The notes: generated by a model from the letters alone, not told the origin. Shown: positions 51,522 to 60,774, counted from the first letter of the stretch. The stretch: 64,000 nucleotides of DNA from Natronorubrum sediminis (GCF_900108095.1 NZ_FNWL01000002.1:602748-666747); one strand, 5' to 3'. Translations and numbers: made by a program.

Positions 51522-52847
51522 ATGAGCGAGCAGCCTCGAGTCGAGATCTATACCAAAGAGGACTGTCCGTACTGCGACAAGGCCAAGGACCTCTTCGACG
51601 CGAAGGAAGTCGAGTACGAAACGTACAACGTGACTGGTGACGAGGACCGCTTCGAGGAGATGGTCGAGCGAGCTGAGGGTCGCAAGACCGCGCCAGAGGT
51701 CTTCATCGACGACGAACTCATCGGCGGCTGGGACGAGACCAGCGCACTCGACGAAACGGGTGAACTGGACGCGAAACTCGGCATCGAAAGCGACACCGAG
51801 GCTGGCGAGGTGCTCGAACACCGTCAACTGATTATCGCCGGAACCGGAATCGCCGGCCTCACAGCGGCAATCTACGCCGGCCGCGGCGACAACGAGCCGT
51901 TAGTCATCGAAGGCGACGAACCCGGCGGCCAGCTCACCCTGACCACCGACGTCGCGAACTACCCCGGCTTCCCCGAGGGGATCGGCGGCCCCGAACTGGT
52001 CAACAACATGAAAGAGCAGGCCACGCAGTTCGGCGCCGAATTGAAAAACGGAATCATCGAGTCCGTCGACGCGGACCAGCGCCCGTTCCGCGTCGAACTG
52101 ACCAACGGTGACGTCTACACCGCAGACGCCGTCATCGCCGCCTCCGGCGCGAGCGCGCGAACGCTCGGCATTCCCGGCGAGGACGAACTCATGGGCTACG
52201 GCCTCTCGACGTGTGCCACCTGCGACGGCGCGTTCTTCCGCGACGAGGACATGCTCGTCGTCGGCGGCGGCGACGCCGCGATGGAAGAGGCGACGTTCCT
52301 GACCAAGTTCGCCGACACGGTCTACATCGCCCACCGTCGCGAGGAGTTCCGCGCCGAACAGTACTGGGTCAATCGCGTCCACGAGAAGGTCGAAGACGGC
52401 GAGATCGAAATCATGAAGAACACCGAAGTGACCGAGATCCACGGCTCGCAGGCCGAGGGCGTCGATCACGTCACCCTCGTCGAAAACGACAAGGGCCACC
52501 CAACCGACCGACTTGACGACCCCGAAACGGACGAGTTCGAGTTCGACGTCGGTGCCGTCTTCTTCGCCATCGGCCACACGCCGAACACGTCTTACCTCGA
52601 GGGAACGGGCGTCGAGATGGACGACGACGGTTACCTCCGAACGCAAGGCGGCGACGGCGGCGGCCAGACCGAGACCGACGTGCCCGGCATCTTCGGCGCC
52701 GGCGACGTGGTCGACTACCACTACCAGCAGGCCGTGACCGCCGCCGGCATGGGCTCGAAAGCCGCACTCGACGCCGATGAGTACCTCGAGGATCTCGAGC
52801 GAGCGGAGGCCGCCGGCGAGGCTGATGCCGTCGCCGCGGACGACTAA
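51522..52847 (+). CDS. Glutaredoxin-thioredoxin reductase fusion
   Basis: A protein of 441 residues. Residues 5-85 are a glutaredoxin domain with C15-P-Y-C18 (YTKEDCPYCDKAKDLF), TAPEVFIDDELIGG carrying the cis-Pro loop. Residues of about 100-430 are a thioredoxin reductase: FAD motif GTGIAGLTAAIYAG, redox pair CATC (231-234), NADPH motif GGGDAAMEEATFL and FGAGDVVD near the end. The TrxR module would use NAD(P)H and FAD to reduce CATC; electrons could then pass to the fused CPYC. Haloarchaea lack glutathione and use gamma-glutamylcysteine, so the natural partner of the Grx part is unclear. Other partners are possible. Confidence 0.93.
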   Translation: MSEQPRVEIYTKEDCPYCDKAKDLFDAKEVEYETYNVTGDEDRFEEMVERAEGRKTAPEVFIDDELIGGWDETSALDETGELDAKLGIESDTEAGEVLEHRQLIIAGTGIAGLTAAIYAGRGDNEPLVIEGDEPGGQLTLTTDVANYPGFPEGIGGPELVNNMKEQATQFGAELKNGIIESVDADQRPFRVELTNGDVYTADAVIAASGASARTLGIPGEDELMGYGLSTCATCDGAFFRDEDMLVVGGGDAAMEEATFLTKFADTVYIAHRREEFRAEQYWVNRVHEKVEDGEIEIMKNTEVTEIHGSQAEGVDHVTLVENDKGHPTDRLDDPETDEFEFDVGAVFFAIGHTPNTSYLEGTGVEMDDDGYLRTQGGDGGGQTETDVPGIFGAGDVVDYHYQQAVTAAGMGSKAALDADEYLEDLERAEAAGEADAVAADD

Positions 52848-53171
52848 CTGGCTGCTCACGACGTCCACGTCTCGCACACCGACTGCCTCTCGAGGGTGCA
52901 CGCTCTCGGTTCACGACCCTCGAGTGAGCGCTGTTTCGGTGGACGTAATCGGCGTGCAACCGCTTTCGAGAGTCGAACCCTGCGAACGAATATCACATTA
53001 TTGGACTTTCTGCCGAACCGTCGTACATACGTAGCTACCAGAAAATCTCTCGTCGATCATTTTTGCCATTAATCAGTGGGCTGAAGATGACTGTGACACG
53101 TCCATCCCTGTTCGACAACAAATACTTTCGGACCGGAAGACATACACCGACTGTGTCACGACACCTGTGCA
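52848..53171. other. 324-base gap between Grx-TrxR and glmU-like genes
   Basis: No gene is supported. The left half is GC-rich with CTCGAG sites; the right half is AT-richer, with ATATCACATTATTGG (about 52989-53003) and later ACAAATACTTTCGG. TGTGACACG (about 53090) and TGTGTCACG (about 53151) contain inverted GTGACAC/GTGTCAC arms ahead of the glmU-like ATG at 53172. Confidence 0.35.
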
Positions 53172-54365
53172 ATGGCTGTTCGATCTGCAATCGTCCTCGC
53201 CGCAGGGGAAGGAAAACGGCTTCGACCGATGACGGAACACCGGCCGAAGCCGATGCTTCCCGCCGCCACCAGACCGATTCTGGCGCACGTCTTCGACGCG
53301 TTGGTCGAAAGCGGGATCACGGAGATCGTCGTGGTCGTCGGCTACGGACGCAACCGAGTGCAATCTGCGTTCGGGTCGACCTATCGCGAAGTTCCGATAA
53401 CGTACGTCACGCAGGACAAACAACTCGGAAGCGGTCACGCCCTGCGCGTTGCCGATTCGGCGACGCCCTCGCCCTGCCTCGTCGTCAACGGCGATCAACT
53501 CGTCGACACGCAAATTCTGCGTGACGTCGTCGACGGACACGACGATTCTGTGGCGACGATCGGCGCAATCCAACACGGCGACGTGACCGACTACGGCGGC
53601 GTCCTCCTCGAGCGCGACGAAACGGGCGGATCGCCGCTCGTCCGCGAAATCGTCGAGAATCCGCGCGACGACCGCGGGTACCTCCTCAACGCCGGCGTCT
53701 ACGTCCTCGAGCAACGGGCGATCGACGCGATCTGCGGGGCGAACTCGCGACCCGGTGAGCACTCGCTCGTCGACGGCCTCGCGACGTTGATCGAGGGCGA
53801 CGAGACCGTTCGCGGCGTCCGCTCGAGTGGTCTCTGGATCGACGCGACCTACCCGTGGGATCTCCTCGAGGTCGCCGACGCGTTGCTCGAGGCAAGTGCG
53901 GGTGGTGTCGACCACCGAATCGCGTCGTCCGCCAGGATACACGACAGTGCGACGATTCGTGGTCCAGTCGTGATCGCCGAGGACTGCGTCGTCGGGCCGG
54001 GTGCCGTCGTCGGACCCAACGTCTGTCTCGGGGAAAACGTCACCGTCGGGTCGAACGTCGTCTGCGAGCACAGCGTCATCGACGCCGACACGCGAATCGG
54101 TCCGAACGCGACGCTGATCGACTGCGTGAGCGGTCGCGGCGTCCGGGTCGGCCCGGGGTCGACCGTCGTCGGCGGGCCTGGCGACGTTCACGTCGAGGAT
54201 CGTATCCACCGAAACGAAGGCCTCGGTGCGTTACTCGCCGATCGCGTTCGCGACGGCGGCGGCGTCACGTACCAGCCGGGAACGATCGTCGGCTCGAACG
54301 CGATACTCGAGGCAGGCACTACTGTGAGGGGGACGATCGACTCCGAGACGGAGGTTCGATCCTGA
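53172..54365 (+). CDS. GlmU-like bifunctional sugar-1-phosphate nucleotidyltransferase/acyltransferase
   Basis: A protein of 397 residues. The N-terminal nucleotidyltransferase has LAAGEGKRLRPMTEHRPKPM (the pyrophosphorylase signature), then NGDQLVDTQILRDVV. The C-terminal third is a left-handed beta-helix with hexapeptide repeats (GPVVIAEDCVVGPGAVVGPN). Archaeal GlmU-type enzymes acetylate glucosamine 1-phosphate and form UDP-GlcNAc. Its stop codon TGA shares one base with the glmS ATG (TGATG), so the pair is translationally coupled and the assignment to hexosamine activation is reinforced. Confidence 0.9.
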   Translation: MAVRSAIVLAAGEGKRLRPMTEHRPKPMLPAATRPILAHVFDALVESGITEIVVVVGYGRNRVQSAFGSTYREVPITYVTQDKQLGSGHALRVADSATPSPCLVVNGDQLVDTQILRDVVDGHDDSVATIGAIQHGDVTDYGGVLLERDETGGSPLVREIVENPRDDRGYLLNAGVYVLEQRAIDAICGANSRPGEHSLVDGLATLIEGDETVRGVRSSGLWIDATYPWDLLEVADALLEASAGGVDHRIASSARIHDSATIRGPVVIAEDCVVGPGAVVGPNVCLGENVTVGSNVVCEHSVIDADTRIGPNATLIDCVSGRGVRVGPGSTVVGGPGDVHVEDRIHRNEGLGALLADRVRDGGGVTYQPGTIVGSNAILEAGTTVRGTIDSETEVRS

Positions 54366-56161
54366 TGTGTGGAATCGTCGGCTACGTCGGGACGAAACGC
54401 GACGCCATCGACGTCCTACTCGACGGCCTCTCCTGCCTCGAGTATCGGGGCTACGACTCGGCGGGAGTCGCGCTGGCGAGCGATCCACTCGACATCTACA
54501 AACGACAGGGAGAGCTCTCGGCCCTCGAGTCCGCGGTTCCGACGGCGGATCTCCGCGGGCCAGCCTGTGGCATCGGTCACACGCGCTGGAGCACGCACGG
54601 ACCGCCATCGGACCGGAACGCGCACCCACACGCAGACGAGTCGGATCGGGTTGCCGTCGTCCACAACGGAATTATCGAGAACTACCAGTCGCTTCGCGAC
54701 GAGCTCTCGGCCGACGGCGTGACATTCACGAGCGAGACGGACACGGAGGTCGTCCCCCACTTGATTGGTCGCGCGCTGGAGGCGGGACGCTCACCCGAAG
54801 CCGCGTTTCGTGCCGCGATCGATCGCATCGAGGGGAGCTACGCTATCGCGGCCGTCTTCGCCGATTCGGACGCCATCTACGCGACCCGGAAAGCGTCGCC
54901 GCTCGTCCTCGGGATCGGCGACGAGGGCTACCACCTCGCGAGCGATGCACCGGCGTTCGTCGAGTACACGGACCGCGTGTGCTACCTCGAGGACGGACAG
55001 TTCGTTCGCCTCGAGGCCGACGGAATCGCCGTCACGGACGCGAACGGCTCCCCCGTCGAGACGACGGTCGAAACGCTCGAGTGGGACGCCGAGGACGCCG
55101 GTAAGAGCGGGTACGACCACTACATGCACAAGGAGATTCACGAGCAGCCGACGGCCCTTCGCCAGTGTCTACGCGGGCGCGTCGACGAACTGAACGGGAC
55201 GGTCACGCTCGAGGAACTCGACTCCGTTGGGTCGGTTTCAGACGTTCAACTCGTGGCGTGTGGAACGTCGTATCACGCCGCCGTCTTCGGCGCGTCGTTG
55301 CTCTGCGATCGCGGCGTTCACGCGACGGCAATGCTGGCCAGCGAGTACTCGAGCGAACGGGTGCCGGTCGATTCTTCGACGCTCGTCGTCGGCGTCACCC
55401 AGAGCGGTGAGACCGCCGACACGATGCGGGCACTTCGGGAGGCAAACAAGGCCGGTGGGGAGACCGTCGCCGTGACGAACACCGTCGGCAGCTCGGCCGC
55501 TCGCGAGTGCGACCACGCGCTGTACATCCGCGCTGGCCCGGAGATCGGCGTCGCAGCGACGAAGACGTTCGCGAGCCAGCAAGTCGCCCTGACGTTGCTC
55601 GCCTGTCACCTCGGCGGCGAAGCTACTCACGAACTGGTTCGCGCGCTGCGAGACGTCCCCGACCAGATTCAGACGATCCTCGACACCTCCCAAGCCACCT
55701 CAATTGCACAGACGTACGTCGACTCGGACGCGTTTTTCTTCATCGGTCGTGGCTCCCAGTATCCCGTCGCACTCGAGGGCGCACTCAAACTCAAGGAGAT
55801 CTCCTACGAGCACGCCGAAGGGTTCGCCGCGGGCGAGTTGAAACACGGGCCGCTGGCGCTCGTCACCGCGGAGACGCCGGTCTTTGCACTCGTCACCGGC
55901 GACGACGAACAGGCCCGCAAGACTGTGAGCAACGTTAAAGAGGTCAAAGCCCGCGGTGCACCCGTCGTCGCGGTGACCGACGGGCGCAGCGACGTGGACC
56001 GGTACGCCGATCACGTCCTCGAGGTGCCGCCGTCGACCGACATCGGGACCGCGATCACGGCGAACGTCCAGTTACAACTCGTCGCGTACTGGATCGCCCA
56101 CGAGTTAGGTCGATCGATCGACAAGCCACGGCACCTGGCGAAGAGCGTGACCGTCGAGTAG
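54365..56161 (+). CDS. glmS: Glutamine-fructose-6-phosphate aminotransferase (isomerizing)
   Basis: A protein of 598 residues. It begins MCGIVGYVGTKRDAIDVLLD, where Cys2 becomes the N-terminal nucleophile of the glutaminase. CGIGHTRWSTHGPPSDRNAH and VVHNGIIENY are glutaminase signatures. Two SIS domains follow (VACGTSYHAAVFGASLL, TQSGETADTMRAL, IGRGSQYPVALEGALKLKEI), and it ends with KSVTVE. It makes glucosamine 6-phosphate from fructose 6-phosphate and glutamine. The start overlaps the glmU-like stop by one base. Confidence 0.97.
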   Translation: MCGIVGYVGTKRDAIDVLLDGLSCLEYRGYDSAGVALASDPLDIYKRQGELSALESAVPTADLRGPACGIGHTRWSTHGPPSDRNAHPHADESDRVAVVHNGIIENYQSLRDELSADGVTFTSETDTEVVPHLIGRALEAGRSPEAAFRAAIDRIEGSYAIAAVFADSDAIYATRKASPLVLGIGDEGYHLASDAPAFVEYTDRVCYLEDGQFVRLEADGIAVTDANGSPVETTVETLEWDAEDAGKSGYDHYMHKEIHEQPTALRQCLRGRVDELNGTVTLEELDSVGSVSDVQLVACGTSYHAAVFGASLLCDRGVHATAMLASEYSSERVPVDSSTLVVGVTQSGETADTMRALREANKAGGETVAVTNTVGSSAARECDHALYIRAGPEIGVAATKTFASQQVALTLLACHLGGEATHELVRALRDVPDQIQTILDTSQATSIAQTYVDSDAFFFIGRGSQYPVALEGALKLKEISYEHAEGFAAGELKHGPLALVTAETPVFALVTGDDEQARKTVSNVKEVKARGAPVVAVTDGRSDVDRYADHVLEVPPSTDIGTAITANVQLQLVAYWIAHELGRSIDKPRHLAKSVTVE

Positions 56162-56494
56162 TTAATCGCGGAGGCTCGTCCGCTCGCGTCACGACCTCGC
56201 CGACGCCAAAGAGACAGGGACACTTTGAGCACGGTACTGGCACTGCAGTGCTGATGACGCGCTCGTTTACTCTCTCCGTCGCTAGTAGTATCACATGCGA
56301 CGGTTTCGGTGGCGGTCCCGACGATTCTGGTACGGCGACAGTTCCCTCCATTGGCGAGTGACGCGTTGGCGACGGCACTGCCGACGTGTCTGCAGACGTT
56401 GTCCGAGAGGGCACAGTCGTCGACACCTGATCGCTCGACACGAGTGGCACTCGGAAAGCGCACGTTACTCCCCGGCAGGAATCAGCCCTCCTAT
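56162..56494. other. 333-base gap between glmS and vapC
   Basis: Frames on both strands run through this gap, but none has a recognisable motif or a believable amino-acid composition. I see no gene, RNA or repeat. Confidence 0.5.
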
Positions 56495-56905
56495 TCAGTA
56501 GGTCGTCCAATCGGCGACGGATACGGCATCCATCCGTTCGAAGTGATCGACGTTCGCGGTAAGGACCGGTACTTGTTCGACCGTTGCTGTCGCACCGACG
56601 TACACATCGTGGAGGTCGTGGAGTGGCTTCCCCTGTCGTTGCAACGACGTGATGATGTCCGCCGCTGCGGTGCTCACAGCTCTATCGATATCGACGAGGT
56701 CGAATCGGGCCAACAGTCGCTCGAGTTCCTCGAGTGCATCCTGCCGAGACGCTTCATCTTCGTATCGCTTGTTGACACCGTGGCGGAGTTCAGTGACCGT
56801 GACGGCGCTAATCGCGTGGCGTCCTTCGTCGTCGAGTTTTCGGACGCGCTCTGTGACACCACCCCGGTCGATATCGACCAGCACCGACGTGTCACAGAGT
56901 TTCAT
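56495..56905 (-). CDS. vapC: VapC-type PIN-domain toxin
   Basis: A protein of 136 residues. It has the PIN-domain acidic pocket: D5 in MKLCDTSVLVDID, E39 in VTVTELRHG, an Asp in LHDLHDVYVGATA and D-H in TANVDHF. It is a predicted Mg-dependent RNase that cleaves tRNA or mRNA when freed from its antitoxin. It overlaps vapB by 14 bases, the normal gene order for the pair. Confidence 0.9.
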   Translation of the reverse strand: MKLCDTSVLVDIDRGGVTERVRKLDDEGRHAISAVTVTELRHGVNKRYEDEASRQDALEELERLLARFDLVDIDRAVSTAAADIITSLQRQGKPLHDLHDVYVGATATVEQVPVLTANVDHFERMDAVSVADWTTY

Positions 56906-57119
56906 CGTCGAGCCTCGTCATCGTTCCCCGACTCAACTGTTCAATATCGTCTTTGACATCGTCGTGTACGTCGTGATCGAGAATCCCCGTTCCAGTAACG
57001 TCTGCGAGTTCCCGGCGATCTTCGAGGTGGTCGCGAATGACATCGCTGAAGCTTCGATCCCCTTTTTCGCGTTTGAGATCTCGGTACACGTCGTCCGAGA
57101 TCGCGATATTCTTGCTCAT
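56892..57119 (-). CDS. vapB: VapB-type antitoxin
   Basis: A protein of 75 residues. MSKNIAISDDVYRDLKREKG is a DNA-binding N-terminal strand-helix of the antitoxin DUF217/VapB type, then RSFSDVIRDHLEDR, then a charged tail that would bind the toxin. Its start ATG 57119 lies 7 bases from a perfect 18-base palindrome, a natural autoregulatory operator. Upstream in-frame codons to 57146 would put this palindrome inside the gene and are rejected. Confidence 0.85.
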   Translation of the reverse strand: MSKNIAISDDVYRDLKREKGDRSFSDVIRDHLEDRRELADVTGTGILDHDVHDDVKDDIEQLSRGTMTRLDDETL

Positions 57120-57125
57120 ACGTAT

Positions 57126-57143
57126 CGTATGGGTACCCATACG
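57126..57143 (-). promoter_or_regulatory. 18-base perfect palindrome at the vapB promoter
   Basis: CGTATGGGTACCCATACG is perfectly palindromic and ends 6 bases before the vapB ATG. Antitoxins with toxins bind such sites to repress their own operon, so this is the expected operator. Confidence 0.7.
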
Positions 57144-57161
57144 CAAAAGCGTTTACACCAG

Positions 57162-57560
57162 TTATCTCCGACCATCTCGGCTGTGGCGTGCAGCCTCGTA
57201 ACGGGCCGCCATCGGGTCAGTGACTGTCGTCACTCCGGTGAGACGGTGGGTGCTCGAGAGCCTGTCAGCAGCCAGCTCTTGGTTCTCGTTCGGCGGCTCC
57301 GGGGGCACGTTCCATCGGTCGTTCGTCGCTGTCTTGGGGAGGGCACGCCGGACGCACTCGAGTTCCGCGTGCAACTCCCGGCAGTGGCGCGTGGCGGTCG
57401 ATCGAGCGTCCGCCTCAAGCGTTTCGTCGTCGGTGACGGCCTCGAGAAGGACGGTGATCTGTGTCTCGAGCGTCTCGAGCATCCGACAATAGGCTGGTCG
57501 ACGTAGCGATTCGGTCTGGCTGTCGAGGGGTTTAGTACGGTGTGTCTCGTCGGTGGGCAT
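57162..57560 (-). CDS. Uncharacterised haloarchaeal protein upstream of vapBC
   Basis: A protein of 132 residues that begins MPTDETHRTKPLDSQTESLR and has a helical middle (LETQITVLLEAVTDDETLEA, HCRELHAELECVRRAL). Its C-terminal third is low in pattern. No family is recognised. It ends 42 bases before vapB on the same strand, but the palindrome between them suggests a separate promoter. An internal start near MLETLETQITVLLE is possible. Confidence 0.5.
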   Translation of the reverse strand: MPTDETHRTKPLDSQTESLRRPAYCRMLETLETQITVLLEAVTDDETLEADARSTATRHCRELHAELECVRRALPKTATNDRWNVPPEPPNENQELAADRLSSTHRLTGVTTVTDPMAARYEAARHSRDGRR

Positions 57561-57673
57561 GCTTCTGTTGGGAAAGACGGAAGCGTCGTCCGAGCTGGTG
57601 GTTGTGACACCAGCTTGGGTTTTCTGTGAGTCGCTCTCGAGCTTCCGCAGTAGGAACGATACGCTCGAGTGAC

Positions 57674-57698
57674 ATAAATATTGACAACGTACGTTGTC
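57674..57698 (+). promoter_or_regulatory. TATA and 16-base palindromic operator of the PhiH1-like regulator
   Basis: TATA-like TAAATATT (about 57675-57682) is followed directly by the perfect palindrome GACAACGTACGTTGTC (57683-57698), 12 bases before the ATG at 57710. The palindrome lies between TATA and the predicted leaderless start, the position of a self-repression operator. Confidence 0.65.
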
Positions 57699-57709
57699 TA
57701 AATAGAGCA

Positions 57710-58036
57710 ATGTCCGTATACGAGTCTTTGACAGATAGTGCTAACTTTTCCGTCCTGATGGTGGTCACTCACTCACAGATGGTCGAGCGAGTTCCCTGGA
57801 TGGCACCTGTAGACTACGAGATTCTCCTCTTCTTCGAGGACCATCCAATCCTGCTCTCTCCGAGGATACTCGCGGTCAATATCGAATACGACCGCCAATA
57901 CGTGAGTCGGCGGTGCAGTGCGTTGACAGAAGCAGGACTGTTGGAGTCCGTCGATACCGGCCTGTATCAACTCAGTGAGACTGGAGAAGCGTATCTCGAG
58001 GGTGACGTCGACGCGAGCGACCTCGAGCAAGAGTAA
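57710..58036 (+). CDS. PhiH1-repressor-like winged-helix regulator
   Basis: A protein of 108 residues. MVERVPWMAPVDYEILLFFE, then ILAVNIEYDRQYVSRRCSAL and TEAGLLESVDTGLYQLSETG form the winged-helix fold of haloarchaeal phage PhiH1-repressor-like proteins. The end EAYLEGDVDASDLE is the usual tail. It would repress from palindromic operators, one of which lies at its own promoter. The start could be ATG 57710 or the later MVERVPW (57779). It is divergent from the 57162-57560 gene. Confidence 0.8.
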   Translation: MSVYESLTDSANFSVLMVVTHSQMVERVPWMAPVDYEILLFFEDHPILLSPRILAVNIEYDRQYVSRRCSALTEAGLLESVDTGLYQLSETGEAYLEGDVDASDLEQE

Positions 58037-58293
58037 GACTAAACCGGTTTTTGTATCGACGGCGGTAATCTCCCGGAGTGACGAGCGTATCGTCGGTCGG
58101 GAAATCGGCCTCGAGACGTATTCAGCGAATCAGTGTTGCTGAGACTATTCAGGAGGCGGCTCGGAACCACCGTTGTACGACAGTTCGAATAGCAGAATCG
58201 TCGCGGTAGTGCTGTCGCTGGGTGGTGTAGCGCGCGAAAGAAATGGAAAGTGCTGCGAAACCGGAAGCGTTCCGGTGGGTTAGTTAGCTGACG

Positions 58294-60774
58294 TTAGTTC
58301 TGCTGTCGGAGTGCCAGCATGGCGGCTCCGAGCAGGGCGACAACGGCGACGGCAACGCCAAAGCCAGGCGTGTCGTCGTCGCCGTCGTCGTCAGAGTCAT
58401 CGGAGTCGTCCGAATCGTCATCGTCGTCATCTCCGGCTTCGGAGATACTCAGGGTACCCTCTTCCTCCCCTGGGTCCTCGGCATCGTCGGAGGTCACGTT
58501 AATGCTGATGTCGTGATCGCCAGCACCGAGGTCTTCACCGTCAACGTCGAAGGACGCGACATCGTCGCCTTCGGCGTCAATGCTGAGTTCCTCGCTGTGA
58601 TCTTCACCGTCGAGGGTGAAGGTAACGTCTGCACCGACATCGTCGTCGAGGTTATTGGAGACCGTCACGTCAACAGCGCCGGATTCCTCGTCGGTGAGGG
58701 TTGGCGTGTCAACGTCGACATCGAGGTCTTGTTCAGGCTCTTCGTCGCCTTCAGTCAGTTCGATATCCTCGATATCATCTGCTTCAGGACCATCATCGGC
58801 TTCTATGTCCTGAATGTCGAAGAGAGCTCCAACATCCTCTCCTTCGAGATCAAATTTAATTTCGGCTGTGTGGTCATCTTCGTCGCTAGCGACTACTTCT
58901 CCGTCACCAACCACGTAGAAGCCACCTTCTTCGCCGGGCGATTGTGCGGTAGCATCTAGGTTAGTTCCAGGTGCAACGGATGACGTGCCGGTCAATGTTG
59001 CATCATCTTCTGCGGCCATCGTATCGATATCATCGAATTCGAGGGTCCGCTCAACGAAGTCAAGGGAGAACGATTCCGAGAAGGAATCGTCTTCATCCTC
59101 GATGTAAGGGTGTCCATCGTCGATGGTCATCTCACCATCGTAGCTGGTACCCTCGTTTTCTTCATCACCAAAGTCAGTAGTATCATCAACATTGACTTTG
59201 AGGATGAACTCGCCATCGTAGTCCTCAGCTTCTGTATTGAGGAGTTCTAGGTCGAGGCTTTGTTCCTGGTCATCGTCACCATCTGCACTATCATTGGAGA
59301 ACCAAGTGGTAGACGAGTCAACAGGACCCGACGATTCTTCGCTCAATTCAATGTTGATTCCTAATTCTTCTTCAAGGTCTCCAGCATCAGTAACTTCACC
59401 GTCGAGCAGTGACTCTACTTCACCCTCGATGCCGTAGTCATCGATGCTGATGAAGAGCTGATCCTCGTTTGCGAGGGTATCAGTCTCCGTGATGTCATCC
59501 GAATCGTTGTAGTCCTCGTAGGACTCTACCTCACCACTTGGTGCGGTTTGGAGCGAGATGTTTCCGGTAGGTTCGGTTTCACCCACTTCGAGGGTGCTGA
59601 AGTCGTCGGCAAGGAACACTTCGTCGTCGTCAGCAGCAGTCTGACCAATTGCGAGTTCCCACGTGTAGACCGGTAGTCGGTCATCGTCGAGGCTACCGAC
59701 ACCTTCTGTCTCTACGTTGCCAATATCTGCGTCGTCATCGGCAACACTCCAACCGTTGTCATTGCTATCAACATCTGCTGTGTTGAACTCGAGGGTGGCA
59801 TTGTTATCTTCGATATTCTCTACGGGGACAGTCCAATTTATCGAGTCCGTGTCTTCACCAAGTTCGACGATAGCTTCGTCGGTGTTTTCAGTTTCAATAG
59901 GGATTTCAGCGATTTCACCCTGCTCGACGTGTTCAATATCGTCGAAGCTCCACGATGCCTCCTCATCAGTAACTGGAATGACTACATCATCTGACGTTCC
60001 GGTGTCAGTTACTTCAAAGGTAAACTCGTATTCCCCAGTGTCGACATCAGAGAAATCAGCATCCAGGGAGTCATCATCAGTTACATCTTCGATTGTGACG
60101 ACATCGTTATCGTCATCGACATTCTCATCATCAGCATCGAAGATATCTTCGAGGTCATCTGCGTCGAAGTCTTCAGCAGTCACATTGAGGTCTTGTTCAG
60201 AACGATCGGATTCAATTTCGATCAGATCCTCATTATTTTCTTGCTGAACAGTGGCCGAGTCTAGTGTAACTTCGAGATCTTCTGTTTCAGCGTTAAAGAC
60301 TTCAGCGTGGTTTTCACGGTCCTCGCCGGACAGGCCAAGGTTTACGATGTGGTATGGCTCACCATCTTCAAGCTCGTCTGTATTGAAGGTGGCAGCGTAG
60401 TGGTCCTCACCATCGACATCTTCGTATTCCTCAATTTGCTGACTCGTGATGGTCTCTGCATCGCCATCAGAGGTGTCAGCACCTTCACGGATTTCAATAT
60501 ATTCACCGTCAGCATCGTCACCTAACTCTCCATTGCCATTGACCGAGTCATCATCAAATCCTGCAACAGTGATTTCTTGGCCAATCCAAGCATCACTAAG
60601 GGCAGAGTAATCATCATACGCTACGTCCGCACCGGTTTCCTCTGCAAGGTCGGAATTGGTATCCGCCGCCGCCGCCCCCGCAAACGCTGCGGACATGGCA
60701 ACAACGGAGAGAACCATCATCGCGGCAAGGAACAGTGCGCGTCCCTTTTCGCGGTAGGTTGTTTCGTTTGTCAT
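58294..60774 (-). CDS. csg: S-layer (major cell surface) glycoprotein
   Basis: A protein of 826 residues. The signal peptide YREKGRALFLAAMMVLSVVA is the haloarchaeal surface-glycoprotein type, with cleavage near AGAAAADTNS. The body is extremely acidic, with beta-rich repeats and potential N-glycosylation sequons (for example NVT, NWT, NAT, NIS, NDS). The C-terminus has an Asp/Ser stretch (DDDSDDSDDSDDDGDDD) followed by PGF-CTERM tail PGFGVAVAVVALLGAAMLAL, a target for archaeosortase A processing. It forms the S-layer. Base composition is AT-richer and codon use less biased than that of neighbours, as often seen for variable surface genes. Confidence 0.93.
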   Translation of the reverse strand: MTNETTYREKGRALFLAAMMVLSVVAMSAAFAGAAAADTNSDLAEETGADVAYDDYSALSDAWIGQEITVAGFDDDSVNGNGELGDDADGEYIEIREGADTSDGDAETITSQQIEEYEDVDGEDHYAATFNTDELEDGEPYHIVNLGLSGEDRENHAEVFNAETEDLEVTLDSATVQQENNEDLIEIESDRSEQDLNVTAEDFDADDLEDIFDADDENVDDDNDVVTIEDVTDDDSLDADFSDVDTGEYEFTFEVTDTGTSDDVVIPVTDEEASWSFDDIEHVEQGEIAEIPIETENTDEAIVELGEDTDSINWTVPVENIEDNNATLEFNTADVDSNDNGWSVADDDADIGNVETEGVGSLDDDRLPVYTWELAIGQTAADDDEVFLADDFSTLEVGETEPTGNISLQTAPSGEVESYEDYNDSDDITETDTLANEDQLFISIDDYGIEGEVESLLDGEVTDAGDLEEELGINIELSEESSGPVDSSTTWFSNDSADGDDDQEQSLDLELLNTEAEDYDGEFILKVNVDDTTDFGDEENEGTSYDGEMTIDDGHPYIEDEDDSFSESFSLDFVERTLEFDDIDTMAAEDDATLTGTSSVAPGTNLDATAQSPGEEGGFYVVGDGEVVASDEDDHTAEIKFDLEGEDVGALFDIQDIEADDGPEADDIEDIELTEGDEEPEQDLDVDVDTPTLTDEESGAVDVTVSNNLDDDVGADVTFTLDGEDHSEELSIDAEGDDVASFDVDGEDLGAGDHDISINVTSDDAEDPGEEEGTLSISEAGDDDDDDSDDSDDSDDDGDDDTPGFGVAVAVVALLGAAMLALRQQN

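Noticed and set aside
53855-54364. Extended N-terminus of the glmS frame
   Set aside because: The frame stays open upstream through the glmU-like gene, but GlmS must begin MCGIVGY for its N-terminal Cys nucleophile.
56011-56463. Minus-strand frame with a YSTVTLFAR-type stretch
   Set aside because: This sequence arises as the antisense of the conserved glmS C-terminus and is a known false protein.
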